From positions 1,550,001-1,614,000 of the forward strand of contig OY760624.1 of NCBI GenBank assembly GCA_963663775.1: a stretch of 64,000 nt of DNA, written 5' to 3'. The notes below the pieces were generated by a model. That model did not search any database. It saw nothing but the letters and a program-made list of their open reading frames with translations, and was not told the origin of the DNA. A program made the translations under genes and the position numbers. Below are positions 23,431 to 31,704 of this stretch, one piece after another. Position 1 is the first letter of the stretch, and every line of letters starts with the position of its first letter. Source of the DNA: G963663775 sp963663775 (GTDB lineage Bacteria; Bacillota; Clostridia; Oscillospirales; Butyricicoccaceae).

Positions 23431-24495
23431 TCAGATGTGCTGTTCCCGAAATTTGGAGGGCGAAAGCCCATAATATTTTTTGAAGACGTAGCTAAAGTAG
23501 TTTGCCTGCCCAAAACCGACCCGTTGCGCGATGGAATAGGTCTTTTCGTCCGTGCTGCGCAGCAATTCTGCGGCCTTTTCCATGCGCACCCGTGTCAGAT
23601 AGGGCACGAAGTTTTCGCCGTTCTCTCGCTTGAAGATAATGGAAAAATAAGAGGGGCTGACACACAGTGTTTCGCACAGACGCTCGATGGAAATGTCATT
23701 TTCCATATAATGCTGTTCAATATACGCACAGGCACGTGCCGAAAGCGTTTGGGCAGAGTCGGTCTGCATACAGCGCAGGGAGCGACCAAGCTTGTGGTAC
23801 AGCGTGCGCAAATGCGACCAAATGGTTTCAAAAACGCCTTCATTGGAGGTCTGCGGCGTTAAAAAATCCTTTTCCGGCAAAATCTGCGACATGTGGTCTA
23901 CCATCTCGGAAACCACCTGCATCGTGCACAGCTGGTCGAGCAGGGCAAGCAGATGCGGCTCTTCCTGCTGCAGATGGTAAAAGACGGTTTTTGCCTGCGC
24001 AAAATTGCCGCTGCGCACCAGCTCCAGCAGTTGGTGCAGGGGGGCGTCCAGCAGATTGCTTTGCTGCGTTAAGGTTTTGGCGTAGTGCACGCGCAAATGG
24101 GCAAGGTCCTGCTGCTTGGCAAGCTTATGGCGTAGCTGCAGCAAGGTTTTTTGCAGGGTTGCGGGCGGGGTTGGCTTGAGCAGAAAGTCTGCCGCACCCA
24201 GCGAAACAGCTTGGCGGGCGCACTCAAACTCACAGCTATCGGTCAAAAAAATGATTTGCGTGTCTGGCAACTGCTCCAAAAGCGAGCGGCACATGGTTAG
24301 CCCGTCCATTTGCGGCAGATGGGTATTGGTGATGATGACCTCTGGCTGCAAGTGCAGTGCCAAATCCAATCCTTGCAGTCCTGTTTGTGCTTCTCCGACA
24401 ATGCTATAGCCGCAATTCGACCATTTTGTGCGTTTTAAGAGCATTTTGCGGTGATTGTCATCCGCATCCACCAATAAAACTTGATGGTTTTTCAC
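23431..24495 (-). CDS. YesN-like response regulator with AraC-type HTH, phospho-acceptor Asp replaced by Asn, 354 aa
   Basis: A GTG start at 24495 is chosen because GGAGG lies 8 bases upstream; an earlier GTG at 24504 overlaps that site. The receiver domain (about 1-120) keeps the acidic pair (VDADDN), the Thr of FLTDS and the Lys of LLKP, but the phospho-acceptor position in IITNTHLPQMDG is Asn, not Asp. A helical middle (about 125-245) is followed by a double HTH AraC domain at 250-354 (IERLCETLCVSPSYFS, VGFGQANYFSYVFKKYYGLSPSKFRE). It is a DNA-binding regulator probably not controlled by classical phosphorylation. No histidine kinase lies beside it; the Cache-GGDEF operon follows on the same strand. 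Confidence 0.88.
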   Translation of the reverse strand: MKNHQVLLVDADDNHRKMLLKRTKWSNCGYSIVGEAQTGLQGLDLALHLQPEVIITNTHLPQMDGLTMCRSLLEQLPDTQIIFLTDSCEFECARQAVSLGAADFLLKPTPPATLQKTLLQLRHKLAKQQDLAHLRVHYAKTLTQQSNLLDAPLHQLLELVRSGNFAQAKTVFYHLQQEEPHLLALLDQLCTMQVVSEMVDHMSQILPEKDFLTPQTSNEGVFETIWSHLRTLYHKLGRSLRCMQTDSAQTLSARACAYIEQHYMENDISIERLCETLCVSPSYFSIIFKRENGENFVPYLTRVRMEKAAELLRSTDEKTYSIAQRVGFGQANYFSYVFKKYYGLSPSKFREQHI

Positions 24496-24531
24496 AAAAA
24501 ACACCTCCGTGATAAATTAAAATATGGCTAT

Positions 24532-24560
24532 ATTATACCATGGAAAACAATACTGGTAAA
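24532..24560 (-). promoter_or_regulatory. Promoter of the response regulator
   Basis: On the - strand: TTTACC (24555-24560), 17-base spacer, TATAAT (24532-24537), giving a short leader of about 30 bases. Confidence 0.7.
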
Positions 24561-24629
24561 GTACATATTGTGCAAAAGCAATAAAAAGTTTTGTAAAAAA
24601 ATTTTAAAGTAGTGGAAAGTGCAAAAATT

Positions 24630-25967
24630 CTACCCGCCACGCCGTCCCACCAGACGGTGCATCGTGACACGATACGCCAGGTATAGTGGTAGCGAAGAAC
24701 CCGGCCACGCCAGCGCATAGGCAATGCTGACGCCCCAAAAGCCCAAGCGTGGTGCCAAAAAGGTGACGCCCAAAAAGCGCATGAGCAGCTCCATGATGCC
24801 GGCAATGGTGGGGACAACGCCTTGCCCGAGTCCCTGCAAGGTATAGCGATAAATGTACAAAAGCGATAAAATCACATAAAAACACGAGGTGGTGCGCAGA
24901 TACAGTGCCGATTGGGAGACGATTTCGGGGGCATGGTTTACAAAAACGCCTGCAAGCTGTCCGCCGAACAGGTGCATCACCACAAAAGCGGTCAGCGCAT
25001 AGCCTTCGGACATCAAAATGCAGTCCCGTATGCCTGTGCGGATACGGTCAATGCGTCCTGCGCCGTAATTCTGCGCCACATAGGTTGCCATGGTCATGCC
25101 GAAGGAACACAGCGGCTGCAGCACCACCAGCTCCACCTTTTGTGCGGCGGTATAGGCGGCAACGGTGGCTTCGCCATAGCTGTTGACCATGGACTGCACC
25201 ACAATGACCGCAATGCCGATGATGGACGCCTGAAAGCCCATCGGCAGACCAATGCGTGCATGCGCCCACAGCTCCTGTGCCGACAGGTGAAAATCGGCAC
25301 GGCGGACATGCAGCAGCGGAAAACGGCGCAGAATGTATACAATGCACAAAATGCCGGACACCGCCTGCGCCGCCAGCGTGGCGAGTGCCGCCCCTGCCAC
25401 ACCCAGATGCACCCACAGAATCAGCACCAAATCCAGCCCGATGTTGAGCAGGCTCGCCAGCACCAAAAACAGCAGCGGCGTGCGGCTGTCCCCCAATGCA
25501 CGGATGGAGTTGGACAGCAGATTGAACAGCACGGCAGTGAAAATGCCGCTGTAGAGCAGATGCAGATAGCAAAAGGCATCGTCAAAGATGGCGGCGGGGG
25601 TGTGCAGCAGGTTGAGAAAGGGGCGAGCCAAGGGCAGCGCCACGGCGGTCAGCACGAGGGTTGCCAGTGCTGCAATGACGATATTGGCGGCAAAGCTGCG
25701 GCGCACGCCGTCATAGTCCTGTGCGCCGAAATATTGCGCCGTGACAATGGAGGTGCCCGTGGTCAGCCCCTGCACAAAGCCGATGATGAGGAACAAAATC
25801 CCGCCCGTACAGCCGACTGCCGCCAGCGCATCCACCCCAAGGGCACGCCCCACGATGAATGTATCCATCATTGTATACAACTGCTGAAACAGGTTGCCCG
25901 CCAAGAGCGGCAGGGTGAATAGAAAAATTAGCTTGAATGGGCTGCCCTCGGTCATTTGTTTGGTCAT
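24630..25967 (-). CDS. MATE-family multidrug/cation antiporter, 445 aa
   Basis: Twelve hydrophobic segments in two halves, starting TEGSPFKLIFLFTLPLLAGNLFQQLYTMMDTF, the usual N-terminal signature of the DinF/NorM-type MATE family, with the repeat pattern (FTLPLLAGNLFQQ and GLPMGFQASIIG) in each half. Length is typical. ATG 25967 has AGGGGAA upstream and gives a standard start; longer readings are unlikely. It exports organic cations or drugs in exchange for Na+ or H+. It stands alone between the response regulator and the feo operon. Confidence 0.9.
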   Translation of the reverse strand: MTKQMTEGSPFKLIFLFTLPLLAGNLFQQLYTMMDTFIVGRALGVDALAAVGCTGGILFLIIGFVQGLTTGTSIVTAQYFGAQDYDGVRRSFAANIVIAALATLVLTAVALPLARPFLNLLHTPAAIFDDAFCYLHLLYSGIFTAVLFNLLSNSIRALGDSRTPLLFLVLASLLNIGLDLVLILWVHLGVAGAALATLAAQAVSGILCIVYILRRFPLLHVRRADFHLSAQELWAHARIGLPMGFQASIIGIAVIVVQSMVNSYGEATVAAYTAAQKVELVVLQPLCSFGMTMATYVAQNYGAGRIDRIRTGIRDCILMSEGYALTAFVVMHLFGGQLAGVFVNHAPEIVSQSALYLRTTSCFYVILSLLYIYRYTLQGLGQGVVPTIAGIMELLMRFLGVTFLAPRLGFWGVSIAYALAWPGSSLPLYLAYRVTMHRLVGRRGG

Positions 25968-26006
25968 GGTTGATTCCCCTTTTTGCATATGCAGGCATAA
26001 TTTATT

Positions 26007-26035
26007 ATTATACGCTTTTTTTGCAATAATTGCAT
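26007..26035 (-). promoter_or_regulatory. Promoter of the MATE gene
   Basis: On the - strand: ATGCAA (26030-26035), 17-base spacer, TATAAT (26007-26012). The -35 box is weak. Confidence 0.5.
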
Positions 26036-26058
26036 AAAATACGAATAAAAAAATGCAC

Positions 26059-26099
26059 AAAAAAAGCGTATCGAGAGCGGGGGGATTCTCTCGATACGC
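26059..26099 (-). terminator. Terminator of the feo operon
   Basis: A perfect 12-bp stem GCGTATCGAGAG/CTCTCGATACGC is followed by seven T on the - strand. Confidence 0.93.
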
Positions 26100-26118
26100 C
26101 AAAAGGAGGCGGGGGATA

Positions 26119-26298
26119 TTATTTGTTTGTGGTATGTTTGTGGTCTTGTGCATGCAGGCTACAGCCGGAGCACCCGGATGCACCGCCATCGCCCGAGCAG
26201 CCACTGCAGCCGCTGCAGCCACGATGGGTGATAACCGAACGCAGAGCAAGTGCTACGAGCAAAAGCAAGACGAGTCCAACCAAAATCGTTGCAATCAT
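26119..26298 (-). CDS. FeoB-associated Cys-rich membrane protein, 59 aa
   Basis: One membrane helix (MIATILVGLVLLLLVALAL) is followed by a short Cys/Gly/Ser-rich tail (CSGCSGCSG, CSGCS) with six or so Cys and two His near the end. This is the layout of the FeoB-associated Cys-rich membrane protein family. ATG 26298 has AAAGGAAG upstream. It starts 37 bases after feoB and ends at the operon terminator. It may help metal handover at the FeoB pore or stabilise the complex (inferred). Confidence 0.85.
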   Translation of the reverse strand: MIATILVGLVLLLLVALALRSVITHRGCSGCSGCSGDGGASGCSGCSLHAQDHKHTTNK

Positions 26299-26335
26299 AA
26301 TAGCAAGACTTCCTTTCTGGGAAACAGTGCCTGTT

Positions 26336-28495
26336 TTAAGAGGCAGAGCGAGGGGGTTCTTGGGGGCGGCGCATCGGGCGCGCCACCAGATACAGCGTGA
26401 TTGCCAGCATGACAAATGCCGCTGCGGTGAACACGGTGAACGGTGCTTCGCCCGTCAGCAGACCGCCGATTTGATAGACCATCAGCGACATGGCATAGGC
26501 AAAGCCGGTTTGATAGCCAAGGGCAAAAAACGTCCATTTGGCACTGTTCATTTCCCGCCGAATCGCACCCATTGCCGCCACACAGGGGGCGCACAACAGA
26601 TTGAATATGAGGAATGAATATGCAGAAAGATGGGTGAAATGGCTGGCGATGTTGCCGAGCATTCCAAAATCCCCCTGCGCCGTCAGCTCCAGCGCATCGC
26701 CGCCCACGGCATACAGTGTGCCGAACACGCCGACCACCTCTTCCTTGGCAAGCAAGCCGAGGGCGGTGGCGGTGGCACTCTGCCATGTGCCGAAGCCAAG
26801 CGGGGCAAAAATGACGGCAATGACACCGCCGATGTCGGACAGCACCGATTGCTCCATGTTGTCCACCATGCCGAAGCCGTTGGGCGTGAAGCCGAAGTTG
26901 GAGGACACCCAAACGACAATGGACGCCAGCAAAATGACGGTGCCCGCTTTTTTGATGAAGGAAAAGCCACGTTCCCACGTGCCACGCAGGATGTTTGTCA
27001 TGGTGGGCAGATGGTAGGGGGGCAGTTCCATCACGAACGGGGCGGGATTGCCTGCGAACATGCGGGTTTTCTTCAAAATCAGACCCGACAGCACCACGGC
27101 AAAAATGCCAACGAAATACGCCGACGGGGCAACCCACCATGCGCCGCCGAACATTGCGCCCGCAATCAGGGCGATAATCGGCATTTTTGCGCCGCAGGGG
27201 ATAAAAGTGGCGGTGATAATGGTCATTTTACGGTCACGGTCCTGCTCAATGGTGCGGGATGCCATGATGCCGGGAACGCCGCAGCCTGTGCTGACGAGCA
27301 GGGGAATGAAGCTTTTGCCCGAAAGACCCAGACGGCGGAAAATCTTGTCCATGATGAAGGCGATGCGGGACATATAGCCGCAGTCCTCCAGAATCGACAG
27401 CAGAAAGAACAGCACGAACATCTGCGGCACGAAGCCCAGCACAGCGCCCACGCCGCCGATGATGCCATCGACAATCAGTCCCGTCAGCCAGTCAGCAGTG
27501 CCTGCATGGGTCAAAAAGCCTTCCACAGCGGGCGAAATCCACGTGCCGAACAGGGTGTCATTCATGAAATCGGTCACGACACTGCCCACCGTGGTGACGG
27601 CGATGTAATACACGCCGAACATGAGAAGGGCGAAAATCGGCAGGGCAAGCACCCGATGGGTGAGAATATGGTCGATGCGGTCTGAGGTGGTTTGTCCGTT
27701 TTTGGGACGATTTTTGACCACACAGGCGCGGATGATGTCGGTGATGTGGTTATAGCGTTCGTTGGTGATGATGCTTTCGGCGTCATCTTCCAAATCGAGT
27801 TCACAATCGTTGATGAGGCTGTCGAGCTGATTGAGGGCAGGCACATCAAAGGCAAAGCGTGCCTGTACCTTTTCATCTCGCTCAAACAGCTTGATGGCAA
27901 GAAAACGGCGATGCTGCGGGGCAATATTGGAAGGGAGCATGGCATCAATCGCCTGCAGGGCGGTTTCCACCCGTGGGGAAAACAGAATCTGCTTGGCGGC
28001 ATGGGGCTGACCATGCAGGGCAATTGCCGCCTGCGCCGCCGCCGCTGTGCCTTCGCTGCGAATGGCGGCGGTTTCCACCACCGGACAACCGAGTGCTTCC
28101 GAAAGCTTGGCAAGGTTGATGCGGTCCCCATTGCGGCGCACCACATCCATCATGTTCAGCGCAATCACCACCGGAATGCCCAACTCCATCAGCTGGGTGG
28201 ATAAATAGAGGTTGCGCTCGATGTTGGAGGCATCCACCAGATTCAAAATGGCATCGGGGGACTCGTCCAGCAAATAACTGCGGGTGACCACTTCCTCTAA
28301 GGTATACGGCGAAAGGGAATAAATGCCCGGCAGGTCCATGATGATGACATCCTCATGCCCACGCAGGCGACCTTCCTTTTTTTCCACCGTCACGCCCGGC
28401 CAGTTGCCCACATATTGGGCAGAACCGGTCAAGGCGTTGAACATTGTGGTTTTGCCGCAGTTGGGGTTGCCTGCCAAGGCAATCGTAATCGGCAT
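26336..28495 (-). CDS. feoB: Ferrous iron transporter FeoB, 719 aa
   Basis: N-terminal G domain with G1 GNPNCGKTTMFNALTG, NWPGVTVEKKEG, G3 DLPGIYSL and NMMD as G4, then a helical GDI region, then about eight or more membrane segments with the gate motifs CGVPGIMASR and FIPCGAKMPI. Length is normal for the family. The start at 28495 follows AGGAGGACAACG. It takes up Fe2+ across the cytoplasmic membrane. Order is feoA-feoB-Cys-rich protein on one message controlled by an IdeR/DtxR-like operator. Confidence 0.97.
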   Translation of the reverse strand: MPITIALAGNPNCGKTTMFNALTGSAQYVGNWPGVTVEKKEGRLRGHEDVIIMDLPGIYSLSPYTLEEVVTRSYLLDESPDAILNLVDASNIERNLYLSTQLMELGIPVVIALNMMDVVRRNGDRINLAKLSEALGCPVVETAAIRSEGTAAAAQAAIALHGQPHAAKQILFSPRVETALQAIDAMLPSNIAPQHRRFLAIKLFERDEKVQARFAFDVPALNQLDSLINDCELDLEDDAESIITNERYNHITDIIRACVVKNRPKNGQTTSDRIDHILTHRVLALPIFALLMFGVYYIAVTTVGSVVTDFMNDTLFGTWISPAVEGFLTHAGTADWLTGLIVDGIIGGVGAVLGFVPQMFVLFFLLSILEDCGYMSRIAFIMDKIFRRLGLSGKSFIPLLVSTGCGVPGIMASRTIEQDRDRKMTIITATFIPCGAKMPIIALIAGAMFGGAWWVAPSAYFVGIFAVVLSGLILKKTRMFAGNPAPFVMELPPYHLPTMTNILRGTWERGFSFIKKAGTVILLASIVVWVSSNFGFTPNGFGMVDNMEQSVLSDIGGVIAVIFAPLGFGTWQSATATALGLLAKEEVVGVFGTLYAVGGDALELTAQGDFGMLGNIASHFTHLSAYSFLIFNLLCAPCVAAMGAIRREMNSAKWTFFALGYQTGFAYAMSLMVYQIGGLLTGEAPFTVFTAAAFVMLAITLYLVARPMRRPQEPPRSAS

Positions 28496-28508
28496 GTGCG
28501 TTGTCCTC

Positions 28509-28730
28509 CTATAATACTTCAATCATCGATGCGTCATCACGGCGCAGGGAAAGCTCATAGTTGCGCACCGAGATTTGAATCGGGTCACCGAGCGGCGCAA
28601 CCTTGCGCACAAACAGCGGCGTGCCCTTGGTGATGCCCATATCCATGATGCGGCGGCGCACAGCACCTGCGCCGTGGAGCTTGACAACCTGTACGGTTTC
28701 GCCGCATGAAATTTCTTTTAAGGTTTTCAT
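28509..28730 (-). CDS. feoA: FeoA SH3-like accessory protein, 73 aa
   Basis: The single SH3-like domain has the family pattern: RRRIMDMGITKGTPL, then VRKVAPLGDPIQI, then VRNYELSLRRDDA. Length is standard. GAAAGGGG precedes the ATG. It is the first gene of the feo operon and supports FeoB-mediated iron uptake. Confidence 0.95.
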   Translation of the reverse strand: MKTLKEISCGETVQVVKLHGAGAVRRRIMDMGITKGTPLFVRKVAPLGDPIQISVRNYELSLRRDDASMIEVL

Positions 28731-28758
28731 AGAAAAGACCCCTTTCCCAACCTAGATG

Positions 28759-28777
28759 TTAGGTTAGACTAACTATT
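28759..28777. promoter_or_regulatory. DtxR/IdeR-type iron operator upstream of feoAB
   Basis: TTAGGTTAGACTAACTATT matches 16 of 19 bases of the DtxR/IdeR box TTAGGTTAGSCTAACCTAA; the left half is perfect. It lies just downstream of the predicted transcription start, the expected place for an iron-dependent repressor. Confidence 0.8.
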
Positions 28778-28787
28778 TACTATCTGA

Positions 28788-28816
28788 AGTTTACCACACC
28801 TAACCCTGCGTGTCAA
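28788..28816 (-). promoter_or_regulatory. Promoter of feoAB
   Basis: On the - strand: TTGACA (28811-28816), 17-base spacer, TAAACT (28788-28793). The operator starts about 11 bases downstream of the -10 box. Confidence 0.8.
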
Positions 28817-28966
28817 GACTTTGCATAGTCACACAGTCGGATTTTGTAAAAATAGCAAACTGAATAAAAGCAACATAAGAAATCGTGAAAATATGGTGGT
28901 TTTGCATGGCGTGCCGTGCGGGGGTATCCCTATATAATAAGGTATGCGGGAAAGGAGCGATGCGCA

Positions 28967-29719
28967 ATGGAACAGCCAACCTTGCGGCGGCTTTTGGAGC
29001 GCGCAATGCAGCCGGTGGGGCACACGCTGTATGTGTGGGGCGGCGGTTGGAATGCGGCAGACACAGGGGCGGGACGGGAAGCCGTGACGCTGGGGGTTTC
29101 GCCGCAGTGGGATGTGTTTTTTCGGTCGCAGGGGGCGGACTATGATGTTCGCAAGACACGGTTTCAAATCCATGATGGATTGGACTGCTCGGGATTTGTC
29201 GGCTGGGTGATATATAATGTATTGCAACGTGAAAACGGAAAACAAGGGTATGTGATGCCGTCCGGACGCATGGCGCAGGACTTTGCGGCACGTGGCTGGG
29301 GCACATTTACCCCTGCGCCTGCGGTGCAAACCCATACGGCAGGCGATGTGATGAGCACAAAGGGGCATGTGTATCTGGTGGTGGGGGCGTGCGCAGACGG
29401 CAGTGTGGTGCTGGTGCATGCGTCACCGCCGGGGGTGCAGCTCAGCGGAACGGTGACGCCTTGCGGGGAGGCAGACAGCCAAGCAGCAGCACTTGCAGAA
29501 CAGTATATGCGGCGGTATTTCCCTGCATTTTGCGCAAAATTTCAGGTTTTGGTAAAAGATGGTGCATATTTGACGCAATATGACCGCATGGCGTGGGATG
29601 TGAGCGGCAAGGCACAGCTGACCGACCCAGATGGCTTTGCGGCACTTCCAGCGGCGCAGGTGTTGGCACACTTGTTTGAAACAGGGCAAACCGATAAAAT
29701 GTGTCAAGGTTTGTCATAG
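28967..29719 (+). CDS. NlpC/P60-like cysteine peptidase or amidase fold protein, 250 aa
   Basis: The LDCSGFVGWV segment (about residue 66) is the catalytic-Cys motif of NlpC/P60 proteins, and TKGHVYLVVG supplies the His about 65 residues later; LVHASPPG follows as is common. An early YVWGGGWN matches the YxWGG segment often seen before the catalytic core. No signal peptide is visible, so either it stays in the cytosol or is exported in another way. ATG 28967 follows AAAGGAG, with a TATAAT at 28933-28938. Likely acts on peptidoglycan-type peptide bonds; substrate unknown. Confidence 0.78.
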   Translation: MEQPTLRRLLERAMQPVGHTLYVWGGGWNAADTGAGREAVTLGVSPQWDVFFRSQGADYDVRKTRFQIHDGLDCSGFVGWVIYNVLQRENGKQGYVMPSGRMAQDFAARGWGTFTPAPAVQTHTAGDVMSTKGHVYLVVGACADGSVVLVHASPPGVQLSGTVTPCGEADSQAAALAEQYMRRYFPAFCAKFQVLVKDGAYLTQYDRMAWDVSGKAQLTDPDGFAALPAAQVLAHLFETGQTDKMCQGLS

Positions 29720-29728
29720 AAAAGCCTC

Positions 29729-29757
29729 TTTACAAGCGGCGGTTTGCGTGGTAAGAT
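29729..29757 (+). promoter_or_regulatory. Promoter of smpB
   Basis: TTTACA (29729-29734), 17-base spacer, TAAGAT (29752-29757), about 28 bases before the start codon. Confidence 0.6.
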
Positions 29758-29785
29758 AAGTATTACCACGAGAAAGGGGATTGCC

Positions 29786-30253
29786 ATGGCGACGAAACAA
29801 GGCACAAAGCAAGTCACTGCCAACAAAAAAGCATGGCATGACTATTTCATCGAGGAAAAATATGAAGCAGGTGTCGAACTGTTCGGCACAGAGGTCAAAT
29901 CCATCCGTGCAGGTACGGTTGGGCTGAAGGATTCCTACTGCATCTTCAAAGATGGCGAGATTTTTGTCAAGGGCATGCATATCAGCCCTTATGAAAAAGG
30001 AAATATCTTCAACAAAGACCCGTTGCGTGAGAAAAAACTGCTGCTGCACAAGCGTGAAATTATGGCACTGTTCGGCAAAACCAAGCAGGACGGCTATTCG
30101 TTGATTCCGTTGGCGATTTATTTTCGCAATTCACGAGTCAAGGTCGAAATTGGGCTTGCAAAGGGCAAAAAACTGCACGACAAACGTGATAGCATCGCCG
30201 CCCGCGATGCCAAGCGTGAAATGGACCGTGCGATGAAAAACCGTGACCGATAA
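29786..30253 (+). CDS. smpB: SsrA-binding protein SmpB, 155 aa
   Basis: Typical SmpB sequence: KKAWHDYFIEEKYEAGVEL, GTEVKSIRAGTVGLKDSY, HISPYEKGN and the C-terminal basic tail LHDKRDSIAARDAKREMDRAMK, which enters the ribosomal mRNA channel. GAAAGGGG precedes ATG 29786. It binds tmRNA and brings it to stalled ribosomes. The tmRNA gene itself follows 25 bases downstream. Confidence 0.97.
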   Translation: MATKQGTKQVTANKKAWHDYFIEEKYEAGVELFGTEVKSIRAGTVGLKDSYCIFKDGEIFVKGMHISPYEKGNIFNKDPLREKKLLLHKREIMALFGKTKQDGYSLIPLAIYFRNSRVKVEIGLAKGKKLHDKRDSIAARDAKREMDRAMKNRDR

Positions 30254-30278
30254 CAACCATCGGTCGGGTCCTCGATAA

Positions 30279-30630
30279 GGGGACGTAACGGCTTCGACGG
30301 GGGTGTTGAAGCTGGGATAGCGTGCCGTGGTGGGGCCCCACGATAAAAGCTCCAATGTTTATAAATTAAACAACAACAATTATTCTTTACAGGCTGCCTA
30401 ATTAGGCTGGCCCGTCCTGCCTGAGAGCGCCGCGGCTCGGGGTCAGGGCGTCGATTAGCGGCGTCCGTGTGTGCAGTAAGCTTTGCCTGCACCATGAATC
30501 ATGAAGCTACTCAAGCGCATAGCCTGCTTACCGGCGATGCGTGGCGGGAATTTTAAACGATAAGCTGCGCACGGAGAAGTCACAGTGAATGTGCTTTCGG
30601 ACGCGGGTTCAACTCCCGCCGTCTCCACCA
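30279..30630 (+). ncRNA. ssrA: Transfer-messenger RNA (tmRNA)
   Basis: The 5' end GGGGACGTAACGGCTTCGAC and the 3' end with the T-arm GGTTCAACTCCCGCCGTCTCCACCA-type sequence pair into the alanine-tRNA-like acceptor stem (one G-U pair). CCA is encoded. The length of 352 is typical. The reading frame at 30369-30401 gives the tag NNNNYSLQAA followed by TAA, usually preceded by the Ala carried on the tRNA part. With SmpB it rescues stalled ribosomes and tags the nascent protein for proteolysis. Confidence 0.97.
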
Positions 30631-30634
30631 TTGC

Positions 30635-30662
30635 AAAAACCGCCTTTGGGGGCGGTTTTTTT
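30635..30662 (+). terminator. Terminator of ssrA
   Basis: AAAACCGCC and GGCGGTTTT arms with a short loop and a following T run, 5 bases after the CCA end. Confidence 0.9.
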
Positions 30663-30701
30663 ATTGCTGCAAGCACAAAATGCTCTATTTTCGGGATGCT
30701 C

Positions 30702-31118
30702 TCAAATCCCTGTCCAATCTGCACGGCTTTGCAGTGCATTTTCCACCGCTTTTTGGATGACCCTGCTCGAATTGGTAGCACCTGAAATTTCGTCAACGGT
30801 GATTTTTTGTTCTGCGACCATCTGCTGTGTGATTGCTTCGGCAGCAGCACCTCGGTCATTTTTGTGCTGCAAGATGGTAATGTCTGTAATTTGTCCGGCA
30901 TTCACAGTGACCTGCACTTTTGCATAGATAAAATTTACATTGCAGTCGCCTGTATAGATGCCATCGGCAATTTCTGAAAGATTTACCTCGGTTATCGTAA
31001 GGTTTTTGACCAAATTTTGATATGTATAAACATTGTGCAGATACCAAAGACCGAGCAGACCTGCCACCAAACCTGCACCGAGGATACCATAGAGCACGCA
31101 CCGCTTGATTTTTGTCAT
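30702..31118 (-). CDS. Membrane-anchored FMN-binding domain protein, 138 aa
   Basis: One N-terminal membrane helix (about 7-29) is followed by an extracellular FMN-binding domain: DGIYTGDCN, VTVNAGQITDITILQHKND and the flavinylation motif SGATNSSRVI, in which the Thr normally carries covalent FMN added by ApbE. ATG 31118 follows GGAGGAT and overlaps the upstream stop as ATGA. It is likely an electron carrier at the outer face of the membrane, linked to the flavoprotein encoded with it. Confidence 0.88.
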   Translation of the reverse strand: MTKIKRCVLYGILGAGLVAGLLGLWYLHNVYTYQNLVKNLTITEVNLSEIADGIYTGDCNVNFIYAKVQVTVNAGQITDITILQHKNDRGAAAEAITQQMVAEQKITVDEISGATNSSRVIQKAVENALQSRADWTGI

Positions 31119-31687
31119 TTCCAATATCCTCCGATGCGCATTGCAAGCGACTGCGGCAATTCTTTTTTCGTTTTCACGCCATCGCAGCTGATTTTCCCCA
31201 TTCGTTTCATGCCGGCATATTTGAAAAACTCTTCCATTGCTCGCAAACAGCCGCTGCTCTGTCCAAACCATCTGGAAAAGGGAAATGGCGTATTGCACGA
31301 GGTCAGCAACAGATATTTTTGATTTTTCGAGAGCCTCGGTGCAGGGAGTGTTCGGGTGTCATCCATCGCAACGCCGAGCAGTCGGTCAAACATATTTTTG
31401 ACAACGGCGGGGACATTGCCCCAATAGGTAGGTGCTGCAAGCACCACGGCATCGCAGGATTGCAGCAACGCCGCCAGCTGCTGCATGTCATCGTTTTGTA
31501 CACATGTGCCGGTCTTGATACAGGTGCGGCAACCGGTGCAGTAGTGGATTTGCTGTTGGTACAGGTCGATGCGGTCAACCTGCCAACCTGCCTGTTCCGC
31601 CGCAGAAACCGCACTGTTGAGCATTGCAGCGTTGATGCCATTCGGATGCGGACTCCCTAAAATTGCCAAAAGCCGATGTGTATACAT
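31115..31687 (-). CDS. NADPH-dependent FMN reductase / iron-sulfur-flavoprotein-like, 190 aa
   Basis: The flavodoxin-like fold begins LAILGSPHPNGINAAML, the phosphate loop for FMN. A cysteine cluster CTGCRTCIKTGTC (about residues 50-62) resembles the compact Fe-S site of archaeal/clostridial Isf proteins, here with three Cys of CxxCxxC plus one. APTYWGNVPAVVKNMFDR is the second flavin segment. GGAGG precedes ATG 31687. It lies between a TetR regulator and a membrane FMN-binding protein; the three genes probably form one redox operon. Physiological partner unknown. Confidence 0.85.
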   Translation of the reverse strand: MYTHRLLAILGSPHPNGINAAMLNSAVSAAEQAGWQVDRIDLYQQQIHYCTGCRTCIKTGTCVQNDDMQQLAALLQSCDAVVLAAPTYWGNVPAVVKNMFDRLLGVAMDDTRTLPAPRLSKNQKYLLLTSCNTPFPFSRWFGQSSGCLRAMEEFFKYAGMKRMGKISCDGVKTKKELPQSLAMRIGGYWK

Positions 31688-31704
31688 GGCGTTCCCTCCT
31701 GCAT

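Noticed and set aside
30600..30630. Separate tRNA gene suggested by the T-arm and CCA end
   Set aside because: It is the 3' tRNA-like part of tmRNA, pairing with the 5' end at 30279.
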